A DNA stretch of 64,000 bases, from the NCBI GenBank assembly GCA_016800925.1, contig JABCPU010000270.1:1-64000 (forward strand). Reading direction: 5' to 3'. The notes below the pieces were generated by a model that made no database searches, had not been told where the DNA came from, and was given only the letters and a program-made list of their open reading frames with translations. The DNA comes from Suillus spraguei (Eukaryota; Basidiomycota; Agaricomycetes; Boletales; Suillaceae). This document shows positions 12,123-23,829 of this stretch, one piece after another. A program made the position numbers and the translations under genes. Each line of letters starts with the position of its first letter. Position 1 is the stretch's first letter.

Positions 12123-13262
12123 TCAACTCCCGCAAATGTCGCCAGGTTGTTGGACTGCTGGCGCAGAACTGCAGAAATCCCACTGAGACTGGCCTCCATT
12201 ATCAGTGGAGGAGTCGGTGACCATAGGAAACTTTAGGGCATGTATAGCCAGCCATGACTGATGTGAGGGGTACGTGGTGTACCTATGAGCGGATTGCCAT
12301 ACATTCTCTGGGGCGTTGCAGAGCTCGGCTTTGCTGGGGTAGAAGGTATCAAGTTTTATAATCTCTTCTCTGAGCTTGGAAAGGCCAATGCGTGCAGACT
12401 CTCGTAGGTGAAAATATTTGCTTAAGGATTTCATTGAAAGATCTTGAAATCGGAAGGACCTCGAGAAGGAAGTCAGGGTTGTTGATATATCTCCAGAAGT
12501 CTTGATTCGAAGGCGTTGCGGGTCCCCAAGGAGAACGACCCGAGACCATGTTGACAAGAATAACACCCAGTGACCAGATGTCCGAGTAAAGCGGCGAGTA
12601 ATGAGGGCTCCCCGTCTCGAAATTACATTCTGAAAAACAAAATATCAGAGGATGACCCCATGCGACTGTTGACATACCAGGACTCAAGTACTCCCAACTC
12701 CCTACGTTGAACTCCTGACTGATAAGTTTCGTAGTTGACAACCCAAAATCTGCAATACGGATGCCCAAACCGGGCTCGACACAGAGAATGTTCTCTGGTT
12801 TCAAATCGCGGTGATATACACCAGCGGAATGACAGGCCTGTACGCCATCGAGAAGCTCAATGAAAACCTTCTTGATGAGCGGGACATCTCCCTCGTATGT
12901 TCGCAACTTGATAGCCGCAAGAGGTCGCCACCAGGGCAATAGTCAAGTACGAGGTACATGTAAAGTCCTTCTTGGATGATTTGGTGAAGCTTGCAGACGT
13001 GTGGCGACGATGACCTGGATGCCAACCAGTGGCATGTGATCTCCCGCTTCTGCCATACGAGACTATCTTGGGAGAGTTCTGTGTTTGGCAAGCACTTGAT
13101 AGCGTAGTTTACAGGATCACATGGGTCTGAGTGAGTGTCGAGAGCGCGATAGACGGTCCCGGAGGCACCGAAGCCAATCAACTCGACCAACTTGAAACGA
13201 TCATCACCGACTGATTGACCAGATAAGTCTGGAATTGGGAGAGCTTCCCTTTGATAGTTCAT
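12123..13262 (-). CDS. Ser/Thr protein kinase, Ran1/Sks1-like, with two frame slips
   Basis: A complete kinase core is readable. Glycine loop GFGASGTVYRA; catalytic lysine in NYAIKCL; hinge YLVLDYCPGGDLL; catalytic loop GVYHRDLKPENILC; ADFGLSTTK; activation-segment end GSWEYLSPECNFETG after a 49-bp intron (12631-12679); then SDIWSLGVILVNMVSGRSPW. The SPEC-N and HRDLKPENIL pattern resembles fungal Ran1/Sks1/Vhs1 kinases, which act in nutrient and mating control. The frame slips near 12917 (LL to AAIKLRTYEGDVPLIKK, one base missing) and near 12411 (T4 run, one base extra, before LRESARIGLSKLREEII). The start ATG at 13262 precedes MNYQREALP. The C-terminal end is uncertain. The gene is divergent from CHAT gene 1 with a 0.7 kb spacer. 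Confidence 0.8.
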
Positions 13263-13956
13263 GGTCAGGTTGTTTTAGAAGCAAGGAGTTTCAAATGAGA
13301 CGTGAGGTAAAATGTTGAGTGTGAGGGGCGATAGTACTTGGTTGATGAGTTGGTGTCAGGCTGAGTTATGTTTAGGGGAAATCAGTGAACAACATGATTT
13401 GATACGTCGCGGTCACGTTCAGTGGATGACTCATCATGTGATCTTCCTAGTCACGCTTTCCATCAACATATTGCAACTTGTCATGTTCCTGTCGACCTTT
13501 CTCAGCTTAACAGATGAGTTATATATAGAATCACTACTTTTCCTAGTAGTCTGAATATTCCTAATTGCATATCATGAAATCATATACACTCGATCCTACA
13601 TAATTATGAGCAGTACAACAGCAGCAATCGCCACAAGACACTCTGAGACTCACATGTCCCCTTCAATCTAGCGAGCCACTTTCACTGAAGTCATGACTTT
13701 TTTTAGCCTAGATTCTATCGCCATTCCTGGTTGATTCTGATTGGTGCAATCATACAAGCGTCTATCGTGCTGAACAGCCCCCGACAATACGGAACCACGG
13801 GCAGCATCACCTGAATGATCGACTTCTTCTCCTCTATCTACCCGAACTCCATCCACAGTCCCAATATCCCTACCTCCGTCTTCTCCTCCTACTTATTCCG
13901 CCAGGCCACCACTTAGCCCATCATTAATCCTCATCGTTTTACTCCGTTTCAGCATC
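13263..13956. promoter_or_regulatory. Shared divergent upstream region of the kinase and CHAT gene 1
   Basis: No coding potential. It lies between two divergent start codons. Its CHAT-proximal part, from about 13640 and most clearly from 13838, matches sequence upstream of CHAT gene 2 (about 18960-19252), so the proximal promoter was duplicated with the gene. Confidence 0.5.
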
Positions 13957-16900
13957 ATGCCTGGTCACTCAAGGCGCCGATATATCAGACTCGAAGGTGA
14001 GTCCCTCCATATCACATTCCTATCTCTTTCACCATCCTCACTCTTTCTACAGTCATCAGCGGACAAAATATCAGAGTCCCCTCATGGCGCATTCCCGCTG
14101 GCATTTGTCTGTACATCAATGTCAATTCCTGGAGACGCTGGAAGTCGACCATCAAAGTCCTATCATCCGAAGAATCCGTAGTGTGGGGCGATACTGTGAC
14201 CCTGTAAAGTCCATGTAAAATTTTTCACGCAATTCGAGAGCTGATATTCGATTTATAGATCATCACACGCCTCACCTGCGTTATCACTGGAGATCAGGGC
14301 ATCCTACGAGCTCGGTCGAATGCTAGGCAGTGGTGAGATCATTGGGAAGCTTCAATTATCGTGGGATGAGCTACTCGATTATGGAGATGAGCCATTCAGT
14401 GAGTGGCTTGCTCCTTATTCGTGCACATATACCAACATCTCATAGATCTATACTTCCCACCTGTGCGCGGTATCCACCCTTCACTCACACTGAATACCAC
14501 TGTTGTAAACGCTTGCGACAATCAGAACGGCGCACTGTCTGGCGTCAGTCACGCTGGTTTCTGTCCTGTTAGCTTTTGCTGACAGAATACCGACTGCAGT
14601 CTCTCGTAGAACGCAAGATTGCTCGAGATACAGATGCGGGCCATGCACATCTTGCAAAATATGTGACGAGCAAGACAGTCTCTCAGCTGAGGCATGCCAT
14701 GCAGCGTTTTCAGTTGGTTCTGGACCAGTGTCGGGTCGGACATCCAGACCGTGCAACAGCTCTCACCAACATCGCGTTGGCCCGCCTTATGAGCTATATC
14801 GACAACCATATTCAAGACATTGATACCACTATTTCCCTCTTCCGTGACGCCTTGGTATTGCGTCCGCAGTGCCATCCCGATCATGCCTTATCTCTACATA
14901 ATCTCACCAATGCCCTGACTTGGCGCCACGGCAGGAAAGGCACTGCTAGCGACATCTGCGAAATTACCCAACTCTATCATGAACTACTCCGTCCAGAGGG
15001 CACCTACCTTCGTAGGATCGCGGCAGGGGAAAATGGTGTCGATTGTGTGATCCGTCAATGCAATGATCTTCCAATCGATGCATCGGATGAAGGCATCCAC
15101 CTCCGAAGAGTCGTCCTCGAGCTCTGTCCTCTGGGCCATCAACTCCGTCCAAGAGCGCTTGACAATCTTTCATGGGCTCTCAGCTCACGCTTTCAACAGC
15201 ACGGTAACATCGATGATATTGACACGAGCATACAACTCAGTCGTGAAGCCATGTCTCTGTGCCCTGAGGGACATGATGACCGTGCTTACTACCTGAACGA
15301 CTTGGCCGTCTCACTCGTGTCCCGCTTCGATCACCATGGCGAACCTGATGACCTCGATGAGGCCATCTCTTTGTATGAGGAAGCGCTGTGCCTGCGCCCT
15401 GTTGGGCATCAATATCGTGATACCTCATTGCACAACCTAGGGGGCATTCTCGTCACCCGTTTCGAGAAACACGGCGATATTGATGATATCACTCGAGCTG
15501 TCAGCATCCTTCGCGAGGCACTGACGTTGCGCCCACCTGATCATCCACATCGTGACACCACGCTTAACGACCTTGCCCTCGCGCTACAAAACAGATATGA
15601 CCGATCAGATGTCAGTGGGGATATTAATGAGGCCATTGATTGCTATCGCGAATCCCTTCGCTTAACGCGGCTTGAGGATCCAGAGCGCCATAAAACTCTT
15701 CTCAATTGGAGCTTGGCACTCTGCTCTCGTTTCACGCACACTCAGGAGAATGAAGATGTCGAAGAGGCCATTACTCTTTGCCAAGAATCATTGGCGGCTC
15801 TGTCTTCACTGCACTCAGACAGGTGTATCAGTCATATGCGGCTGAAGGTGGCCTATCTGTCTCGTTACCGGATTCTACACGACCCTGCTGATTTATCACT
15901 CGCTATAGAGAACTTCAGACTGGCATCGCGGCACCCCACCCAAAAATTCCCATTACGCATCATTCAGGTATATCATTGGACCGCTGCAGCTGAGGAGTAT
16001 GACCATGAATCCGCACTGGAGGCTTACTCAACATTTTTCGAGCTCCTGGATGCTCATTTGGCTACACGATCATCGCCAACTTCGCGGCGCGAAGCTGCCG
16101 CTGCCTTCCATTATGCAAGATCAATGCCTGTAGATGCAGCATCATGTGCTATATATCATGCCAATATTCCACGCGCGGTCGAACTGGTAGAACAGGGCCG
16201 TGGCCAGCAATGGTCGCTGGCATCTCGACTCAAGACTCCAGTCGAAGACCTCGAGTCAGTAAATCCAACACTGGCCCATGATTATTTGGAGCTGAGCAAG
16301 CTCGTCTCTAATGCCGCCCAGAGTTCTGCAACTATCACCGACAGAGCTGCTGCTGATCTGGCGGCAACGGAGTATAGGAGACTTACAAGACAATGGGAAG
16401 CTGTGGTAACTCAGATACGTGATATTCGGGCGTTCTCGCGGTTCCTGCTTCCACCTTTGTACGAAGAACTGCAAGCGGCAGCACGCCGTGGCCCAGTGAT
16501 CATTTTCATTGCGAGCAAATACTCGTGCAGCGCTATCATCGTCCCGACATCAGGAGACCCCCTTGATCTTCCCTTGTCTATCACTCTCGCAGATCTGAAC
16601 ACTCTCAAGGATCGCTTCACCAGGGCAATACGAGAAGCATCTCGCATGAGCCAAGCCGAGTCGAGGACGGATCTGATAGTACTCTCGCGGATAATATGGG
16701 ATCAGATCATGTCACCCATCGTCGACAAACTCAAGCACGTCCTCAAACTAAAGCGCTACTCTCGAATCTGGCTATGTCCCACTGCGGCTTTCATGTCCAT
16801 TCCTCTACACGCAGCTCACCCGTTTAAAACGAACCCAGATCGCTCTAAGGAGCCATGCCTGGAGGATCTCTATATCTGCTCTTTCACGCCGACACTTTCA

Positions 16901-17548
16901 GCTTTGGTGAGGTCTAGACAGTTGATGAAGAAGTGTGTACCTCCGTCCTTTGTGGCGATCGGACAGGGTCAACCGGGTGAAGGGAAAGGCAAGGCGCTCT
17001 TGGCTGTCGACAGTGAGCTCGAGCTTGTCTATAAGCTCGTTCCGGCGACTGCCAACCGCAGCACTATTTCCGGTGATGCAGCCACTCGAGCAGGTGCACT
17101 GAACGCTTTGGAGCAGAACACCTGGGTGCACCTTGCTTGTCATGGCAAGCAGGACCGTACGCAGCCTTACGATTCGCATTTCGTCATGAGAGATGAACAT
17201 CTTACGCTGCTTGATATCATGGAAAGAGATATTCCGCACGCCGAGTTCGCGTTCTTATCCGCATGTCATACCGCCGTCGGCGATGAGACGACTCCCGACG
17301 AAGTTATTCACCTCGCAGCTGGTCTCCAGTTTTCGGGGTTCAAGAGTGTCATTGGGACGTTGTGGGAGGTCGACGATTCTGTCGCAAAACACGTCGTCAA
17401 AGCTTTCTATGAGAATATGTTCAAAGATTTGAAGGATGGTGTGATGGACTGTACGAAGGCGGCCTGGGCGCTCAACCGTGCTACGCACGCTGTGAAGAAG
17501 GAAGTGCCGCTTGAGCAGAGGATGGTTTTTATTCACATTGGTGTGTAG
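13957..17548 (+). CDS. C2-like/TPR/CHAT protease-domain protein, gene 1
   Basis: Five exons: 13957-13996, 14053-14203, 14259-14398, 14446-14543, 14600-17548. Lengths sum to 1125 codons plus stop. Residues 1-143 form a C2-like domain (RRRYIRLEVISGQNIRV..., VVWGDTVTL, EIRASYELGRML, GEIIGKLQLSWDELL), a fold that often binds lipid or calcium. Residues about 150-640 are TPR-like repeats with recurring LCPxGH/LRPxxHP and LxxLAxxLxxRF patterns. The C-terminus is a CHAT domain, a separase/caspase-like cysteine protease: NTWVHLACHGKQDRTQ with His991 and FAFLSACHTAVGDE with Cys1032, then GLQFSGFKSVIGTLWEVDD. Both catalytic residues are present. CHAT proteins are linked to regulated proteolysis and, in bacteria, to defence. 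No frame disruption. The gene is a tandem partner of gene 2, 5.3 kb away. Confidence 0.92.
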
Positions 17549-19252
17549 TTCTGCGTCATATTGCTGTCATCTGGTACATATTATATTTACAAGCTATTGA
17601 TCTGCGATCCTCTTTTATGATATCCTGTTGTAAAAATGACTTTGCTATAATCTTGCACTCATTTTTGTATAGGCTGTCGTGTTTCATCGACTATGATGTT
17701 CATCAAAGTTCTTGTGTATTCGACTCATTTGACCCAGTCGTAAAACTTGCGCCCTCCCTGTCCTGCAAAGTGTCCAAGTCCTTCTGCACCATGCGACCTC
17801 GACCAATCACCATCAATGTGATCAACGCCACGTTAGAAGCAGGGCTCGTCCGATTCATCTGTGCAGACATGCGCATCTGTTGAAGTCGGTAGTTTCATTA
17901 ATCCCAGGTGGCTGCTTACAGTCAATAATGGCGCATCTGCACACTATCCGCTTCGACATTAATACCAATCTGCCAATGAGACGTGCACTTGGTACATGGT
18001 GGCATTGAATATTCATCTCCTATAGTGAGACACTCATAATTTAATACCTACTTGTGAATGGTTCAGCAATCTCCCGGTACCTCCTCGTCAAGCCCACCTC
18101 CCGTTAACGTTATAATGAAGTTGTGATTTATCTCTGCGATGGACGCATTCACTGATGGGCCATCGTTGTAGTCAGGCTTTCTGGCGCACGTTGTGGTTGG
18201 TGAGCGTGCAGGAATGGCTGTCGGTATTCCGGACGGATAGATTCGAGGCAGTTAGTGTGACCTGCATATTGTGAGATTCGCCAAGGAGATACATGGAGCG
18301 CAAGGGCACGTGCGTATGCTAGCCATTCCAGCCGCAAGTTGCAGAAGTGGGCCCCATGAATTGGAATTCTCACCGACGTGAAGTAGATTTGATTTTCTGG
18401 TGTCTGAAGCAAACCGTTCAATTCAAAACACGAAACTAGTCGAAGGTCATCTCAACATGGAAGGACTAAAATGCGACGAAAGGTGAATTGTGTGTTCGTC
18501 GATCTCTTTCTCTTCCGAATCAAGATGTTGTTGGTAGCTCAGTTACTAATGAAGCTCAATCCGTTAAAACACGAACCACGAGAAATGTAGACGTACTATG
18601 CGGAGGATTCGCATCATCAACCCATACTATAGATCTAAACTTAGATGGTACCATGACCAAGCAGATGCCTGCGGGATGTTGAAGGACTTGGGACCTCGAC
18701 GTCTTTCACGCTCTTGAGACCAAAGGATGATCGAGATCGATCGGTGGTATCATGACTTTCTAAGTTGATGAGTCATCAGGCCGAAGTCTGAACCTTCTGA
18801 ATTTCTATCTTATGCTCTCGCATTGCGCAATCCGTGCCTGGTACTGGCACCGACAGACCAGTCCTATAGAATTCGACTTGTAATCGGAAATACACACCAT
18901 TCTACATTTCTCCTTTGTGTGCTAACTGAGTGGTACAACTCGACCAGGAACTGCAATCGACGCAACATATGTCCCCTTCGACCTTACTGCGCAATTTTAG
19001 CTGAATGACTTTGTCTACTCGAGCGCAGATTCTTCCTCTAATTTAGAGCGCTTGGTTCTTAAAATATCATGAACAGCCCTTCGACGACAACGTGGAAATA
19101 TGCGTGCAGCACGGCGGCCCGAACCCTCAACCTTTCCCTCAGCCGAACTCCATCCACAGTCCCAATATCCCTTAGAGTACCCCTCCTATTCATTCCATCT
19201 GCCACTAAGTCGGCCCGTCTTCGATCCTCATCATTTTACTCATTCCAGCATT
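17549..19252. other. Spacer between tandem CHAT genes
   Basis: No supportable gene. It contains a dispersed repeat (about 18250-18700, listed separately) and, near 18960-19252, sequence resembling the region upstream of CHAT gene 1. Confidence 0.55.
18250..18700. repeat. Dispersed repeat, copy matching 30830-31230
   Basis: The two stretches share ordered blocks: 'gtgagatt', the 'agccat...cagccg' block, 'gaagtagattt' against 'gaagtaaattt', 'tggtgtct', 'actatagatctaaa' and 'aagcagatgcctgcg' against 'aagtagatgcctgcg'. Identity is moderate, with indels. The second copy lies beside a TPR pseudogene, so the repeat may mark old duplication of CHAT/TPR-linked DNA. Confidence 0.65.
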
Positions 19253-22200
19253 ATGCCTTGTCACTCAAGACGCCGATATATTAGACTTGAATGTGAGTCC
19301 CTCCGTGATCTTACCTTCCTATCTCTTTCATGAACTCTTTCTACAGTCATCAGCGGTCAAAATCTCAAAGTCCCCTCAGGTCGCATTTCCGCTGGCATTT
19401 GCGTGTCCATCAATGTCGACTCCTGGCGACGCTGGAAATCCTCTGTCAAAGTCCTGTCATTCGAAGAATCCGCAGTGTGGGGAGATACTGTGACCCTGTA
19501 AAATCCAAGGAGACTTTCTGACTCGACGCGAGAACTGATCTTCGGTTCATAGATCATTGCACGCCTCATCTGCGTTCTCACTAGAGATCAGGGCATCCTA
19601 TGAGCTTGGTCGAAGGCTAGGCAGTGGAGAGATCATCGGCAAACTTCAAATATCATGGGATAACCTACTCAATCATGGAGATGAGCCATTCAGTGAGTGA
19701 TTTGCTCCTCATTCGTGCACATATACCAACATCTCATAGCTCTATACTTCCCACCTGTGCGCGGTATCCACCCTTCCCTCACACTAAAGACCACTGTTGT
19801 AAATGCTTGCGACAATCAGAACGGCGCACTGTCTGGCGTGAGTCACGCTGGTTTCTGTCCTGTTAGCTTTTACTGACAGAATACCGACTGCAGTCCCTGG
19901 TAGAATGCAAGATTGCTCGAGATACAGATGCGGGCCATGCACATCTTGCAAAATACGTGACGAGCAACACAGTCTCTCAGCTGAAGCACGCTATGCAACG
20001 TCTTCAGTTGGTTCTGGACCAGTGTCGGGTCGGACATCTAGACCGTGCAACAGCTCTCACCAACCTCGCGTGGGCCCGCCTTATAGGCTATATCAGCAAC
20101 CATGTTCAAGACATTGATACCACTATTTCCCTCTTCCGCGACGCCTTTGCATTACGTCCGCAGTGCCATCCTGATCATGCCTTATCTCTACATAATCTCA
20201 CCAAGGCCCTGACTTGGCGCCACCGCAGGAAAGGTACCGCCAGCGACATCCGCGAAATTACCCAACTCTATCACGAACTACTCCGTCCAGAGGGCACCTA
20301 CCGTCATAGCATCGCGGCAGGGGAAAATGGTGTCGATTGTGTGATCCGCAGATGCAACTATCTTCCAATTGATGCATCCGATGAAGGCATCCACCTCCGA
20401 AGAGTCGTCCTCGAGCTCTGTCCTCTGGGCCATCAACTCCGTCCAAGAGCGCTTGACAAACTTTCATGGGCTCTCAGCTCACGCTTTGAACAGCACGGTA
20501 ACATCGATGATATTGACATGAGCATACAACTCGGTCGTGAAGCTGTGTCTCTGTGTCCCGAGGGACATGATGGCCGTGATGACTACCTGAACAACTTGGC
20601 CACCTCACTCGTGTTCCGCTTCGATCACCATGGCAAAGCTGATGACCTCGATGAGGCCATCTCTTTGTATGAGGAAGTGCTGTGCCCTGTTGGGCATGAA
20701 TATCGTGATATCTCATTGCACAACCTAGGGGGCATTCTCATCGCTCGTTTCGAGAAACACGGCGATATTGATGATATCACTCAAGCTGTCAGTATTCTTC
20801 GCGAGGCACTGACGTTGCGTCCACCTGAGCATCCATATCGTGACAAGACGCTCAACAGCCTTGCCCACGCGCTAAACATCAGATATGACCAATCAGATGT
20901 CAGTGGAGATATTAATGAGGCCATTGATTGCCATCGCGAATCCCTTCGGTTAAAGCGGCTTGATGATCCAGAGCGCCATAAAACTCTTCACAATTTGAGC
21001 TCGGCACTCTGCTCTCGTTTCACGCACACTCAGGAGAATGAAGATGTCGAGGAGGCCATCACTCTTTGCCAAGAATCATTAGCGGGTCTGTCTTTACTGC
21101 ATCCAAGCAGGTATTTCAGTTACATACGGCTGCAGGAGGCCTATCTGTCTCGTTACCGGATTCTACACGAGCCTGCTGATTTATCATTTGCTATAGAGAA
21201 CTTTAGACTGGCATCGCGGCACCGCACTAAAGGATATCCAGAACGCATCATGGAGGCACACGATTGGACTGTTGTAACAGAGCAGTATGGTCATGAATCC
21301 GCACCGGAGGCATACACAACATTTTTCGAGCTTCTGGATGCTCATTTAGCAACACGATCATCGCCAATTTCACGCCGCGAAGCTGCTGCGGCATTTCGTG
21401 ATATCTCAAGGTTGCCTGTGGATGCAGCCTCATGCGCCATACGTAGTGACAATCTCTCACAAGCAGTTGAATTTGTGGAGCAGGGTCGTGGCCAGCAATG
21501 GTCTCTAGCATCTCGACTCAAGACTCCAGTTGAAGACCTCGAGTCAGTAAATCCAACACTGGCCCATGATTATTTGGAGCTGAGCAAACTCGTCTCTAAT
21601 GCCGCCCAGAGTTCTGCAACTATCACCGACAGAGCTGCTGCTGATCTGGCGGCATTGGAGTATAGGAGACTTACAAGGCAATGGGAAGCTGTGGTAACTC
21701 AGATACGTGATATTCGGGCGTTCTCGCGGTTCCTGCTTCCACCTTTGTACGAAGACCTGCAAGCGGCAGCACGCCATGGCCCAGTGATCATCCTCATTGC
21801 GAGTCAATACTCGTGCAGCGCTATCATTGTCCCGATATCAGGAGACCCCCATCATGTTCCCTTGTCTATCACTCTCGCAGATCTGAAGGCTCTCAAGGAT
21901 CGCTTCACCAGGGCAATACGAGAAGCATCTCGCATGAACCCAGCAGAGTCGAGGACGGATCTAATAGTACTCTCGCGAATCATATGGGATCAGATCATGT
22001 CACCCATCGTCGACGAACTCAAGCACGTCCTCAAACTAAAGCGCTACTCTCGAATCTGGCTGTGTCCGACCGCAGCTTTCACGTCCATCCCTCTACACGC
22101 AGCTCACCCCTTCAAAACAAACCCAGATCGCTCTAAGGAGCCATGCCTTGAAGATCTCTACGTATGCTCTTACACGCCGACACTTTCAGCTTTGGTCAGG

Positions 22201-22836
22201 TCTAGACAGTTGATGAAGAAGCGTGTAACTCCGTCCTTCGTGGCGATCGGACAGGGTCAACCGGGTAAAGGGAAAGGCAAGGCGCTCTTGGCTGTCGATA
22301 GCGAGCTCGAGCTTGTCTATAAGCTCGTTCCGGCGACTGCCAACCGCAGCACTATTTCCGGTGATGCAGCCACTCGAGCAGGTGCACTGAACGCTTTGGA
22401 GCAGAACACCTGGGTGCACCTCGCTTGTCATGGCAAGCAGGACCGTACGCAACCTTATAACTCGCACTTCGTCATGAGAGACGAACATCTTACGCTGCTC
22501 GATATCATGGAGAGAGACAATCCGCATGCTGAGTTCGCATTCTTATCCGCATGTCATACCGCCGTCGGCGATGAGACGACTCCCGACGAAGTGATTCACC
22601 TCGCAGCTGGTCTCCAGTTTTCTGGGTTCAAGAGTGTCATTGGGACGTTGTGGGAGGTCGACGATTCTGTTGCAAAACACGTCGTCAAAGCTTTCTATGA
22701 GAATATGTTCAAAGATTTGAAGGATGGTATGATGGACTGTACGAAGGCGGCTTGGGCACTCAACCGTGCTACGCACGCCGTGAAGAAGGAAGTGCCGCTT
22801 GAGCAGAGGATGGTTTTTGTTCATATCGGTGTGTAG
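19253..22836 (+). CDS. C2-like/TPR/CHAT protease-domain protein, gene 2
   Basis: Tandem paralogue of gene 1 with the same five-exon structure: 19253-19292, 19347-19497, 19553-19692, 19740-19837, 19894-22836. Exons 1-4 have exactly the lengths of gene 1. The protein is 1123 residues, two codons shorter in a TPR-like repeat (LCPVGHEYR against LCLRPVGHQYR). The C2-like domain, repeats and CHAT domain are retained, with catalytic His989 (HLACHGKQ) and Cys1030 (LSACHT). Most of the last exon is nearly identical to gene 1. The segment around 21100-21480, just before the conserved VEQGRGQQWSLASRL block, is clearly more diverged. No frame disruption, so both copies look functional. Substrate and role are unknown. 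Confidence 0.92.
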
Positions 22837-23829
22837 TTCTATCTCGGAATGCTTTCATTCTGGTCTCCAGTTCAAATTTATGTCATACTTGATATCTCCT
22901 CTTGTGTTATCGTGTACTCTTAGAACAGCCCTTTCGGACTTGGTTAATTGTTCTGGTGTTTAGAGTATGCTTTGCGTCGTGGAAAAGGAAAAGGTGCCTC
23001 GAGACAACGGGAGTACGTTCGACTTATTGCAGAACTGGATTCAAGTTCTTTGCACCTTTGGCTTCTCCGCTACTCTCAAAATTTGGAACCAACGACTGTT
23101 TATCTGGAGGGGATGCTACAAGTAATGTCTATCATTACTGCCTTCTTCCACGCACTTGAGTCCTGCAGCGTTCAGCCCTCGAACCGCTAGTCCTTCTCTA
23201 TGAGATATGAGATATGCCCGCAAGTGTCAAGCACGGTCAGCACAAAACATGTGAAGATGAAGTCAAGGGGACCCTACAGAAACTTTACCTATCATAGACA
23301 GTTCTCGACTTGGAATAATTTTCCAAAGTCGGTGTTCGTCAGGAAATGGATAACCTGGAAGAGAAATACAATGAAAGATGAATACCTGGACGTTAGACAT
23401 CAAAGACTTGCACAAGTCCGCCGGTGAACATCGAAATAATGACAGTGAAATTCCAGGAATGGAGTATCGCGAATGATTTGGAACAAATCTTCCTGATAGT
23501 GCTCAACGCAGCCGTGTGGTGATGAATGGATTACCTGAATATTTTAATACTTATTTACATACTGGTTTCTAGTTCCGATGCACATTAAAGGCCATTGGAA
23601 ACGCCAGCGGGACGAAATATTCTAGGAAAATGAGGTCTCACCGGTCTATGTGGGTATGTGGCGGAAGATGAGACGCAGACAGCTGAATATCCTCGTTAGT
23701 CGTCTTCTTGAGTTGAGTTCGACGGAAATAGATGTACCTGTGGAGTGCGGAAAGACTCAGAGACATATCGTGTAGATAGAGGATTTCAGTAAACAAAGAA
23801 AAAGCTTATATGTGGAGCAGCTCACCCGA
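22837..23829. other. Intergenic, no gene recognised
   Basis: Sequence downstream of CHAT gene 2. ORFs at 22948-23190 and 23200-23427 have no recognised motif, no partner copy in the window and no clear splice structure. Confidence 0.45.
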
